Below, piece by piece: positions 37,394-48,842 of a stretch of 64,000 nucleotides of DNA (position 1 is the stretch's first letter; each line of letters starts with the position of its first letter). Under the pieces are notes generated by a model. It was not told the origin of the DNA. It did not search any database and saw only the letters and a program-made list of their open reading frames with translations. Both the position numbers and the translations under genes were made by a program. The DNA is from Xanthostigma xanthostigma (Eukaryota > Arthropoda > Insecta > Raphidioptera > Raphidiidae), in assembly GCA_963575645.1 (NCBI GenBank), contig OY754470.1, positions 3,852,501 through 3,916,500 of the forward strand, in the 5' to 3' direction.

Positions 37394-39958
37394 TATTGAT
37401 TAGCATTGATGTGTTCAGATGCAACGCGAGGTTTGTAAAAATATATAATAATGTAGTATAATATACAAGCGTTGAAAAGTCATGAAACAAATCACAAGAC
37501 ATAATTCACGAAGGCAGAGCTGTAGAGATTAACATTTTATTAACCGAAAGTACTTTACTTTCAAATATTTGTGTATCGAAAGTAAATATATTTAATTCCA
37601 GTTAAATAATATATTAATCTTCAATGCACCTTTTAATATAAAGTATTTAATTGTCTCCAAATTGGTTCCACTGCACTACACATAAGTATGTACCTATATG
37701 CGTGGGTACCTAGTAGCAGTCCATTAATAAAATGACGCAATATCAGAAATGTCAGTGCTAAATGAGAGAAACTGCGGTTACAAAAGTCAAGTAGAATACA
37801 AATAACGCGTGTCCTAGTTAGAATTGGTCGTCTGTCACGCCTCCATCACGATTCCGGTTGGCACTACTGAATTTGCACATTGTTGCAACTTTTGGAATAG
37901 GATATTACGACAGCTTACGATACTAAATTTTCGTATTTCAATTATATTTTTAGTTATAAGTAGTATGTGTGTTCTTTCACTACATTTACAATCTTTCTAA
38001 GAATGGATGATGATGCGCAATTTTTTGTATATAAATATTTTATAAAATTGTTTGGTTTTTCCCATACAAGAACGAAACTTGATGTGTTTTTCATTTAATT
38101 ATTACGTTGTTGCTTAACCCTATACAAACTATTTTACCTTTCTGAAATATTCGTGGTAATTTTATAATATTTATTCAAAGTGGTCAATGTAAGTTCCACA
38201 TTTAAATTATTTATTTGAGGTTAAATACATGCGAATTTTAATAGCTTAATAAAGAATAATGTTATGTAATTTATAATCACAAAATTCACATAATGAGATT
38301 TAGTTTTTACTCTTTTGATTATTCACTTGAGATATTAAACTGGTCCGGGATGTATTGAAAACAGTCGTAAGTCTTTTTATTTTCTCCAAAATATTGGTTC
38401 TTTTACATGTGAAAATAGAAAGTATAATCCAACAGATGTTTCGAAAGGCTATGAATGAAAGTTAATAAGCAAACGAAAGTCAAAAAAGGCTCTTTCAATT
38501 ATGAACACCCGGTATGTTCAATGAACTTGTCTGCGCAATAGATTACTGATAACACTTTTTTTCTTTTCTGACAGGAATCATTATCAATCATTGGGTACAT
38601 GCACAGACATGAATTTTTATTACATTTTCAAGGTTTTCAAAATTGAAATATAATCAGACCAAAGAAATGTAGAAAAAATTTAATTTTAGATGAGGAATGG
38701 GTAATTTTAAAACAAAAGGATCACGATGATAGATATTCATTTTAGAATGAGATGATGATCAGGTATGGTTTATTCTCAATTGAATATCTCCTCACAAATA
38801 CTTTGAGAGTGGATAATTCAGAATATATTGAAGCAAGAAAAAAACATATTCGGAAAATTAAATCAGTTTTAAAACCAATTATATATTGAGCTTATAATTT
38901 AAAGATAAATTGGCATTCACTTTACTACATGATTGGTAAAGAATTGATGATGATGACTGCTTAATCAAGAATCAATGATTGGAGTGTTTTAATTTCAATA
39001 CCGCCAGGCAAACTGCTCTTGACCGGAAATTGTTTTTTTTTCTTCTTTTAATGATGTCGAACATTGCGAATTGTAACTTGTCTGATGAAATTTTGGTATT
39101 TAATGATTTATATGCAGGGTTATAATATTCGTGACAAATAGCTTGGGACAAAGGACGACTCAAAACTTTAAACTTTACCCTTTGAAAAATTATGACTTTG
39201 TGATACGACAATTTAATGTTTTAATGATACTTTACAAAAAGTGAGATTCCTAAACAGATGAAGACAGACTTTGTTAACGAGAGTCTTCATTAGGTATACC
39301 AAAAATTTCCAGTTCCAATTTTTAGCACTTATTATATTTTACTTCAAAAAACACATTTCAACGTTTATCAATGTACTCATTTTAATCTTTTTGTATCTTA
39401 GTCACTTTTTGGGTAACAGAGTCATAAAAACAAATTGCAACAATTTCAACCGAAAAGATAATTGTTCTAAAAGTTGAATGAATGATTTCAGGTTTGTTTA
39501 AATTAAAATAAACCACAACACGTCGAAACAAATACATAAAACTATGCGAAAAGTGTGCCGCTGACAATAATACTTTTTTTTATCGAAAACTAAACTACTG
39601 GCCTGTTCACTTTGCTAAAAATGCGTACCGGTTAAAATTAATGATTGATTTAATTATTGCGGACTAGAATTCGTAACTTCCGCAATAGTAGGACATTTTT
39701 GTTTTTAGTTTAGAAGTTTGTAAATAGTTTATATTTGAAGTCTATGTGTCGTAACTGTCAATCGTGCTAGTTCGGCTTCGTCTGGGTCTAAATCGGGGTT
39801 TTCGTTCATGTTACTCAACAATCAGTAAAAATACATTGGTTGTCGAGTTTTGAGGTATAAACAGGTGCAAACTTCTTGTATATTGTAGGCTCTTTTTGGC
39901 ATATAAAAACGCAATTAATTGCCCGAGAAAGATGGTTTGCAAATCAGAAACTATTTGT
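37394..39958. other. Intronic AT-rich stretch, nothing firmly recognised
   Basis: No bounded repeat was found. The minus-strand frame at 38972-39211 (79 codons) lies downstream of the candidate nested gene at 41.9 kb on the same strand. I see no homology or splice evidence that would make it part of that gene. Confidence 0.35.
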
Positions 39959-40422
39959 TATTTGGTGGTAGTCAGTGCTTTTTTTTTGACATCTAGCGTA
40001 TCTTTAATTATTTCTTGTTATAAAATAAAATAAGACACCTTGGTATTATGTTATGATGAAATAAACGGGATACAAGGCTAAATATAAAAACAATTTTTAT
40101 TCACTAGAACTTCATTTAATGTCAACGTTTCGGCAAAAATTATTGCCTTCTTCATGTTTTTAATGTTGTGACATTTTACTAGACATTTTTAAGGTCCTGA
40201 AGAAGACAATAATTTTTGCCGAAACGTTGACATTAAATGAAGTTCTAGTGAATAAAAATTGCTTTTTTATATAGAGCCTTGTATCCCGTTTATTTCATAA
40301 TAATTTAATTATTTCGATTTTGCACCTCAATCAATGCCGTGCCAACAACAATCTGTCGCGCGTCACCAGTGGCACGCGTGCCATAGGTTCGCCATTCCTG
40401 GCATAGGACATTCATACATCAT
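39959..40422 (+). mobile_element. hAT-like element fragment split by a retroposed insertion
   Basis: GACATCTAGCGTATCTTTAATTATTTC before the insertion, and GATTTTGCACCTCAATCAATG after it, are contiguous in related copies at 49120-49380 and 60520-60610. The right end, GTGCCATAGGTTCGCCATTC, is the hAT-type terminus of that family. The left end is not preserved. Confidence 0.65.
40015..40303. mobile_element. Inverted-duplication retroelement with 12-bp target duplication and hammerhead-like core
   Basis: Flanked by an exact 12-bp repeat TTTAATTATTTC (40003-40014, 40304-40315) inside an older hAT-like element. Two arms of about 105 bp face each other (40051-40156, 40197-40303) around a 40-bp centre. 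The right arm contains CTGAAGA, a hairpin, then GAAAC (40197-40225). The left arm holds the inverse with GGCAA/TTGCC pairing intact but ATGAAGA. A long target duplication plus inverted units fits a Penelope-like retroelement, a group known to carry hammerhead motifs. Cleavage competence is unproven. Confidence 0.65.
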
Positions 40423-40519
40423 ACATAAAAGATGTTTCCAGTTCGCCGGTATTTTCTTTTTTAAATCATAATATTGAAATGTAAATTCTTAGCAAAAAGT
40501 CGTACTCAATATTTAATGC

Positions 40520-40880
40520 GCAAAACGTTTTAGAATCGACGTCTGACGTTGTCATTCGGCATTATTCGCATTTTGCCGGCCACCGGCCGGTCAATCCGAT
40601 CAGCAAACAGCGCGTGCAAATGTAAACACAATCACAGTGCACGGATGTGTGTGTGTGTGTTGTGTGTATGATCAAGCAAGCCGTGACCTGACCTGAATAC
40701 TCCCCACCAGTGGCGTGCATCACATTCACTGCCGCACCGCGCCCCTGTTTGTTCTGTTACTGCTGACCAGTGTCCACGCTTTGCATACAGGCGTCAACAA
40801 TATTATCTAAACACGTCGCGCCGAATATTGATTACAAGTCGAAGCTGTCAGTTTGCATACAGTTAGAAACGGATGTGCAG
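40520..40880. promoter_or_regulatory. GC-rich non-repetitive island, candidate regulatory DNA
   Basis: Contrasts with the AT-rich intron. Contains GGCCACCGGCCGGTCAATC, a GT microsatellite near 40647, and AGGTCAGGTCA read on the minus strand near 40685, which resembles nuclear-receptor half-sites. It lies on the downstream side of the candidate minus-strand exon at 41.9 kb. No repeat partner is seen in the window. Function is a guess from composition. Confidence 0.3.
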
Positions 40881-40940
40881 TTTCAGAACGTTTGGAATGC
40901 AAATGTGTAAGGCATAGCCAGAGCTTGGAGAAAGTAATAA

Positions 40941-41170
40941 TTTTTTCTTCATACCTCGATCGAAAGTACATACTTTCGTCCTTTATAGCAGGGACTAAAG
41001 TTTGACATTTACTCTCTGTTATTTATTATATTAAATGACAGCGGTAACCCTAGTTACGAGTATAAATACGCATGAGAAATTTTTTCCTCCCGCCGTTTTC
41101 ACTGGGAGTAAATGTCAATCTTTCGTCCCTGCTGACGAAGTACGTACTTTCGAGCGGATATGAAGAAAAA
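40941..41170. mobile_element. Foldback element with CGAAAGTACATACTTTCG arms
   Basis: TTTTTTCTTCATACCTCGAT at the left is mirrored by CGAGCGGATATGAAGAAAAA at the right. CAGGGACTAAAGTTTGACAT pairs with ATGTCAATCTTTCGTCCCTG. The arms also contain short self-complementary AAGTACATACTT cores. A smaller inverted repeat with GGGCC ends follows at about 41188-41250. Confidence 0.75.
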
Positions 41171-41455
41171 TCGTATACACCACACGGGCCTTAAAAGTTG
41201 AAATCTCGGACTCATGACGCGCAGGGCCGAAAATTCAACTTTCGGCCCTTGTGATGTAATATACTATTTGCTTGTGGATCATTTAACAATAATTTATTAC
41301 ATATCGGCTTTGTTTACGTTCGTAATATTTTTTTTATTAATGCTTGAAAAAAGTTATTTTAATTTGACGATCCACTGGCTTTTGCATTGAAAGCTGTGTC
41401 TTTTCTTCAGTAGATATTCGGCCGGTTCATTTTAATCTAGCAATAACAGGAATAT

Positions 41456-41826
41456 TTACGTGTTTCTTTTCTTCTTTTGAGTTGAATTTTGTTTGGTATT
41501 TGCAAGATTATTATTTATTTTGTTCACAATAAAATACCTAACTAACAAATTTAGAGGTAATAGTTCAATTCGAAAATACTTAGTTGCTAACAAGTTTAAT
41601 GGAGCGGCAAAACAACGAAACAATGTAATAAACTTTAAGACGCAAACCCTTGATGAATTCTTATACGAGCTCTCGAAAATTGTTCTCAATTGCGAACAAG
41701 AACCATAGCTCGCGACCACCTCTTTTAGGTCTAAAAGCGACTTTACAAGTGTTGTGCAACCCTGGAGAAAGCATTCCAAAACATCTATAATATGTTGTTT
41801 ACGTCGACGACCCATTGAACGATACC
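41456..41826 (-). CDS. Possible second exon of the nested antisense gene (model a)
   Basis: After an ATTATAG acceptor at 41827 the minus-strand frame is open for about 123 codons. It begins RYRSMGRRRKQH, where GRRRK would be a basic processing site, and contains five cysteines in the next ninety residues. Its phase fits the exon at 41864-41963. Against it: the implied intron is only 37 bp, the C-terminal third is AT-driven (NKINNNLANTKQNSTQKKK), and no family is recognised. Treat it as a hypothesis. Confidence 0.2.
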
Positions 41827-41863
41827 CTATAATTTTACTTGCTCAACATGACAAAACACTTAC

Positions 41864-41963
41864 GGCCAATCTTCGATGTATTGCCACTGGCATTCTGCAC
41901 AGTTGGTACTGTTACTGCTGTTAGCATTAAAGCTATAAAACCCTGCTTCAAGTAGTCCATCAT
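41864..41963 (-). CDS. Candidate nested antisense gene: signal-peptide exon
   Basis: On the minus strand ATGATG (A at -3) opens 33 codons, MMDYLKQGFIALMLTAVTVP then TVQNASGNTSKIG, and meets a strong GTAAGT donor (41863-41858) in phase 1. The N-terminus has a short polar start, a hydrophobic core and a polar c-region, as in a secretory signal peptide. A TATA box lies 65 bp upstream and local G+C is raised. The continuation is unsettled. (a) A 37-bp intron joins in frame to the long frame that starts MGRRRKQ and ends at 41456, but is very short. (b) A 102-bp intron to TTTCTCCAG at 41762 gives a 67-residue product. (c) Unspliced, the frame stops after 42 residues. (d) The next exon is farther away. 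Family unknown. Confidence 0.4.
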
Positions 41964-42027
41964 TTTCTTGTTCCTGTGCGTTTACGCGTGGTCATCACGA
42001 CGTAATCGAAAAGTGCACAGTTCAACC

Positions 42028-42033
42028 TTTATA
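42028..42033 (-). promoter_or_regulatory. TATA box for the candidate antisense gene
   Basis: Minus-strand TATAAA within CAATATAAAGG, 65 bp upstream of the first ATG. A start about 30 bp downstream would give a leader of roughly 40 nt. The motif is common by chance in AT-rich DNA, so it counts only together with the exon. Confidence 0.3.
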
Positions 42034-42039
42034 TTGACA

Positions 42040-45000
42040 CAGAAAAAGCGTCATCGGTAGAAGAAGATAGGTTGTGGTGACTGCCTCTTAGATCCTTTTC
42101 TAATCTTAGACCAATGGCGTAATAGCGTTTACAAAGAGAAAATGCTGGCTTGCAGAAAGGGTTGTCGAAAAATTTGATTTGTGATCATATAATTAGAGTT
42201 TCCATACATCAGGATCAACTAATATCTTCAAACTCCCTGTCTTCTAGAATATTAGATTGCACTCACACAAATGATTGTTCTACAAATAGGAAGGTTGCTT
42301 ATCAAGCTAAATTTTGATCAAAATGAGCAGACGAACGTTGTTTCGAAGTGGACACTGTACAAACAACGATGCTAAGAATCCTATCGTTTCAATCAATCAA
42401 TTATTTTTCGAGCAGAATCCATTTTAAAACTACTATGCTTTTCATATAATATGTGGTTCACAATCTAAGGCCATTGTCAAATCAGATTTTTTAACAATCC
42501 TTACTGCAACTGAGCATCAGATTCGTGTCGATAGTGTCTTTCTAAAAAAACCCTGAAACTATTCAGCAGTGCTGAGTAATTAGAATCGAACGAATATTTT
42601 TGCTAAATAAAACTAAATGAAATACACGCTCTTAATATTGTTGAAAAAAAAAAACAATGAATTGAGTATATTGTAACTATAGGTACACTCTAAAATGTAT
42701 TTCCAATAATATAATTTATTTGTTTTATTTTTGTTTCAGGTAAGCCAGAAATCGCGAATCGGTGCAGCAATAAATAATTCGCAACTATTTTACTTGTAAG
42801 TAATTGTGACATTAATAAATTGTAGTTGTACATAAAGTAGGGTCTTCCAAACTTATTTTGTCGGGGTACACCTGTACGATTTTCAAAAGATCGCGAAATC
42901 CAACTGTTTTACATAGGCATAAAACAAAAATGATTTTGGTGTTATACCTATAGGCGTCAATTTTTTTTAACCATAACAGAAACAAAATAAAATCTATTAT
43001 TTTGAAATTTAGCGGTCTACATAAAATATTTTTTGAGTTTAAAAGCAAACAATGAGATTTTATTTTTATAGGCATTAAGCGAAATCGTATCGTTCTTTCT
43101 ATTAAACAATTTACGAGATGATTATATAACAAACCTATTGTTCTTTATAATTATACATTTAAGTTTCAATGTCAAATTTTTGATGTTACGAAACGTATCA
43201 AAATTATATACACCGTACAGATACCGTCCTTTGTGAAGTGTCAGTATTTCATTGCTTCTTGATAATGTACCTACGCATTTATATGCTATGAAAATATTTT
43301 TTTGAATCTTCTTTAAAGCCATCGTTTTATATTGTGATCGCGTTTTTGAACATGTGCAAAAATAAGACTTTAATAACAGATTTTTAAAAATGAACTATGA
43401 AAGCTTCTATTTTATGAATATTTTAATTGCGATCGGGTGTGAAAATTTTTCAATGTCTACTATGCTGCTGTAAACATTAATTTAAAGTATGTAGGTATAT
43501 TTTATTTACTTTTTTTAAACTATGTATAGGTACATGTATTTAGAATAGTTTTTTTTTATAATTTTCACCTCGAAACGACATTTTTCTACGATTTTTGACC
43601 AAAATTTAGTTTTGAAAATCGATCTTTTTCTATGTAGATCAAGCGTTTGTTTTTAGTGAGTACAATCCGGGAGTTTGAATACATTAGATGGCTACTGCAT
43701 GTATAAAACTGTAATTATATGATCACAATCTAAGATCACTGTCAAATCAATTTTTTTGGCAATGTTTTGTGCACCCCACCATTAGTATATAGTATATCAG
43801 ATAACTCTCCACAAACAAACATACAAACTTTTCTTTTTTACTCACGACGGAACGGAGCAGGTATATTATAATATTAGCTTAGATTATTTTGAAAAGGGTG
43901 AAGGTTGTTTTATATTTATTTAAATCGGTCATTTTTTTGCAAAATAATTCTTTATCATTTCATCTTGACTCGCGAAACACCTAAATTTTTCCGCGAAACC
44001 TACCAAAGTGAAGTCAGTATTATTTGAATGTAGGTAATTAGTTTTATTTAATCATTAATGTGTAACGGATATACTGTAATCTGAAACAGTTTATAAATTA
44101 TTTATTTATAACAAAGTAAACAATGTAACTAATCATGTAGGTACACTGCAGTTTCATTCATTGGACAATAATAATTTTAAAAAAATTATAAACGCTTAAA
44201 ATCAATGCTTTTATAGTTTCACTACGAAATTGTTATGTTTCAAATTTATTGTAAAGTTATTGTTGGCGTAAAATCTAATTTCGAATAAAAATAAAAAGTC
44301 TTAAAGCAGTTCTTAATCAATGGTTATCATATTTGATTTTTAATTTATATTCAGGTGTTTCAGAAAAAAAGCTAGGTATTGATTTTTTTTATCTAAAATG
44401 GAACAAAGGTAATTTAAAAATCAAATTGCTATCATAATTCATAAGATAAAAAACTGATTTTTATTTTAAATTCTAGATTAGGTATACAAAAAGTATTGTT
44501 TTTTGGTAAATTAATTTTATTAAAAAAATCAATATTTTTAACTGAAACGCAAAAATTGATAATTCTTGGTCATAAATCGTTTAGTATGTGAATCGACAGT
44601 CGAGCGTCTATAATACACAATCTCTCTCTTTCTCTCTAAAAATACATATCTATCTTAGAATAGAATAGAAATAATATATATTTGTCTCATAGTCTACAAT
44701 AATACACAAAAAATCTTTGCCACTTTACTGTGAAGGTTTTAATTGGTATACTATTCTACCAAACGATTGATATTTTTCTATTCTAGTTTTTCTGTTCCTT
44801 TATTTGTAATAACGTTAAGACTTTCACTATAAATAAAAACTCAAACGCAATGAGCAGGTTGTTGAATGTTGATATACTTACAGGTAACTGTGTATAAATA
44901 AGCCGATTTAATACACATATTTAGTAACGGTACAAATTCACGTAATTCCACAGCCAAGTGACCAAGAGATGAAATGATAGAAGCAAGTAGACTATGAAAA

Positions 45001-45587
45001 GACAACCTGTACATGTATACCTTACAAAAGAGATGTATAGGTAATTCTGAAAATTAGTTTTATGGGTACCTACTTAAATTGTTGCATGCAAGGCAAAAGT
45101 TGTTTAATATAAGTATAAAACATAACAGATGAAAGTTTGCAGAAAATTAACAGTTCGTCAAAGATAATCAACTAATTTATGTAAAAAGTAATTCGGTACA
45201 TTTGGCAATTATACAACCTTCTCTATAATTATTATTAAGTAGAATTTTATTGTTTGTTCGTTCCGTGTTTGAATTGTCTGATTTAGAAACTCTCAAAGTT
45301 ATTTTATTGACAAACACCTAAGCATCGACATAAATATTCAAAAAGAAAGAGACAGAATGAATGTTCGGTCAATTTCTGTCTTTCTCATAATATAATGTTG
45401 AAGGGCCGAAACACCATCTTCTTACTATCATCAAATCAAAAGTTTACTATTACTACATACTACCGCAAGGACACATCCAAGAGTATATGGTCAATGAATC
45501 AAAATGCCGATAGTCTAGTGATCTTTGTTAATCGTGGTAAGGCAGTAAAGTGTGTTGATTTACATTGGCTTCAAAGCGTTTTACACA
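42040..45587. other. Intronic stretch with scattered repeat fragments
   Basis: A degraded hAT-like start (TCTTCCAAACTTATTTTGTCGG) lies near 42843, a retroposon-tail-like run (AACAAACATACAAAC) near 43816, and GTCGAGCGTCTATAAT at about 44598. The last recurs at 52301 and inverted near 49940. No gene is supported; the open frames around 42812-43322 are AT-driven. Confidence 0.4.
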
Positions 45588-45906
45588 AATATTTAATACC
45601 ATCTATATTGCTAGCAACGATCGGGAGAAAGACTTAAACACTACGGTGCAGGCATATATACGTCTGTCTCACTTATTATACTCTTAGTCTCATGCGCATG
45701 TCCGTGAATGGAGGCGGGTCAGTTGCGGTGTCAGTTTGCACATGGAACTGAGCTGTCCACTTACTAATTGGCCCAGTGCAGACGCGATACTTGCGCACAA
45801 CAGGTCAAGTAAAAAGAAACAGATAGAAAACAGTCATTTTCTGTCTCACTTTATGGGTCACGCTCCCTCTTACGGCCACTAGCAATATAGAAGTTATTAA
45901 ATATAT
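45588..45906. mobile_element. Inverted-repeat element
   Basis: AATATTTAATACCATCTATATTGCTAG at the left is mirrored by CTAGCAATATAGAAGTTATTAAATAT at the right, with partial pairing beyond. The interior is GC-richer (ATGGAGGCGGGTCAG) and includes ACAGTCATTTTCTGTCTCAC. No coding capacity. Confidence 0.6.
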
Positions 45907-46319
45907 GGTTTAATGTATCCATAAAATGTGCAAATACATTTCATTGATGTTGTGTAATCGGAATATTTAGTGTTTGAAATAAAACACAATTATTATCGGC
46001 TATTCTGATTGTAGGTCATTATATGCATATTTAATATGAGCATTGCAAAAATAATTTATTTATTGAGCACTGTTTAATGTTTTATCATTAATACTCACGA
46101 ATTAACCGTATTATATCTATTCTTCATTGTTTTATATTTTCATTTTGGCACCTTTATATTTTAATATATTGTACCAAACATTAAAAATGTTTGTAGTCGT
46201 GTATTTGGTGAAAAAATCAGTCAAGTGCAAGCCGAACTGAGAACATTGAGACGTAGGATTTCCCTGTAAACTAGGAGTGGGGCAAGATGGCAGCGGAGCG
46301 TATGAACTAGGAAGTAGTG

Positions 46320-46460
46320 TTCATGTTAAAAAAACTTAAATTAATAAATGTATTGAATTAAATAATATTCATGTTAACTTACGATAAAAAAATGTATTGA
46401 ATTAAATATTATTCATGTTATAAACTTACGTTAATAAATATGTTGAATAAAATAATAATT
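46320..46460 (+). repeat. Short AT-rich tandem repeat
   Basis: Three imperfect units of about 50-60 bp, each with TTCATGTTA or GTTA, an AACTTA(C) block and ATTAATAAATGTATTGAAT or a close variant. Just after it, CAGGGTTCCGTTTTTTC and ACGGAACTCTAAAAA form a terminus type frequent in insect repeats. Confidence 0.6.
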
Positions 46461-47226
46461 GTTACAGGGTTCCGTTTTTTCATCGGACATACGGAACTCT
46501 AAAAATAAAGATTAAAATGGAATACAGAGGAATTTTATGCCCCCAGGAACAAGATATGTTGGACTAGTTGAGTATAGTTTTATATTCCAGTGAAACAATT
46601 ACTGACCTTCAATGAGATGAAGAATTGCGAAAAAGAAATATGAAGGTCGTTTCAATTACAAGATCCGTTCGCGTTACACTCTTTATGTTGTCAGTAAAGG
46701 CACACAACTAAAATTTTAGAATTTACAATCAGTTTACGTCTTAACAGATTCTTGACATTCATTAATTAGTAACTTAATTTCGTTTATGAGTAAACAAAAT
46801 TTATTTTATATGTAAGGGAGGGGATAAAAAAACGTGAGGAAACCCCGAAAAATTTTATTTTTCGATCCGTTGAAGAATGTTATCTACGCCTCGGAATATA
46901 CAAACGAACATACATCTAAAACTCGCTTTTTCGGAATGAATCATGACGTCTAGATCAGTTGAAATTCGGATTTAGATTTTTGCGCCAAAACAAACCTTTC
47001 TTAATTCTTACGGCCGCTCGAATTTTTGACTCGATGAAGATTGAATATCGCTGTTTAAAACAGAAAACGAATTTAAATAATATTTACCAGGAAATGTATT
47101 TTGCATTTTGTCGCTGTTTGGTTTATTACTTATTAAAAAAAAAATGTTGTTACCGGGTTAAAAAAAAAAACGAACTGCGCATGTTTTATCGAGTTAATCA
47201 ATAAAGACATTACAAGGAAGCGTATA

Positions 47227-47419
47227 TGACGTTTTGAGAATAGTTCCAGAAATTTTGAGATACTAATTCTCCAAATATTTTAAGAAGATTCGCGCGACTA
47301 CTATAGCTGAGCGAATCTTCTTACAGAATGCTAGTTGGTCTTTACGTTTCTTGGAGTGCACAGTAAAACATTTGAAGAATCAGTATCTCGAATTTTCTGG
47401 AACTATTCTCGATACGTCA
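47227..47419. mobile_element. Foldback element with TGACGT/ACGTCA ends
   Basis: TGACGTTTTGAGAATAGTTC continues through CAGAAATTTTGAGATACT on the left. The right side mirrors it as AGTATCTCGAATTTTCTGG to AACTATTCTCGATACGTCA. The interior holds an inverted GAAGATTCGC / GCGAATCTTC pair. No coding frame. Confidence 0.82.
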
Positions 47420-48324
47420 TAAACAGTAGAACGTCGAGCTATATATTTGTTTCTTGCATTTGTTTGTTATACATGCATTTTGTGTAATAATAATTATCTG
47501 TCAGCCTAGCGGATTTATGGAGCTTTTCCGTTCTAGAAAGCCAATACAAAAACAAGCACAATAATAATTGTTGTCCTGTTTATAAAACCTGCACGTGTTA
47601 TTGAGTAACAAACTATATACTTTTACTGTATTAGAACTCGATTATTCATTAGGTATCTGAAAAAAATCTAATCAAATGCCTACACTGTACACAATACACC
47701 TGCGTTTACATCTGCAGCGTGTTTTTCAATTTTCTTTTTCCTAGTTGTATAACATGCAACAAGTTCCTTAACGCAATATTTTGCAGTTATTTTATAAATT
47801 TCTACACGGAGAAAAAAATATAATAACTTTTACTAAAAAAATGGGTCAAAATTACTAAATTTGAAGTGTAATATTGAAAAGCTATTGGAATACTTAAAAA
47901 ATTCATATTGGATTAGGTATATTTTACAATGCGTTTAGTAATTTTTTGAACTCAGAAATTGGAGCCGCTACTATACTTTTAGTAAATTGTTTAATTCAAA
48001 TATCAAATATTAAAAGGTAGATTAGTAGTAGCTCCAAGCCATATAATAAAATCTCATATTCCGTTTAGTAAAAATTACATCAAACTAATTTAGTAAATAT
48101 ATATATTTTTTATTACTCTTGCGGGAAAATTTACGCATGCTGTTACTGTTGAAAAGTGGCTATTTTCATTTGCGTGCGCAAACTTTGTTTGTCGCACTGA
48201 AATTATTGTTTGCCGCACGCAAATTCAGAGTTACCATAGTTACCAATACTGAATTTGACAGCAAAAAATGTGTATTTTAAAATTGAACATTTGTTATGGG
48301 AATTTTAATTTATTCGTAATAAAA

Positions 48325-48378
48325 AATAGTATGTGCAACTCGTGCGGCATTGTCGCACTAGTTGCACAATATACTATT
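48325..48378. repeat. 54-bp palindrome sharing its end with the 21319 element
   Basis: AATAGTATGTGCAACTCGTG pairs with CACTAGTTGCACAATATACTATT around CGGCATTGTCG. The inverted right end AATAGTATATTGTGCAACTAGTG matches the terminus of the element at 21319-21451 apart from a few bases, so the two belong to one family. Confidence 0.65.
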
Positions 48379-48842
48379 ATATATATAGGTATTTTTTTGT
48401 AATTAATTCTTAATTTAGAAATTATTAGAAATCGTCAAAAAATGACGTCAATTTGTTACGAATAACAAAATGAAAAATGCTATTTTTTTTTTTAATATAA
48501 ATTTAAAATTCAGGTTCGAAGGGGTTAAAATAATTCAATCAGTAAGGTACTGTTGTTTTTTGCGTACGAGAGAGTAACTGTGTAAGCAGGCGGTGTCCGT
48601 TTTGGGCCTTGACAAGCAAATGCGCGAGATACCGGTGTCCCGTTAGCTGGAAACGCTCGAGGCTCCGCTATAATACCACAACACAGCGCTATCACGCACA
48701 GGTCCCGCCTTATTGCGTATATTATACCGGTATACCTATCCCTACACATATAGTATCTTTCGTTACTATTAGTGTGTGCCCAACCAAAGAACGTCTGTAC
48801 GGAAGACAAATAAAACGATTAGAATTTTACGATACCACAGGC

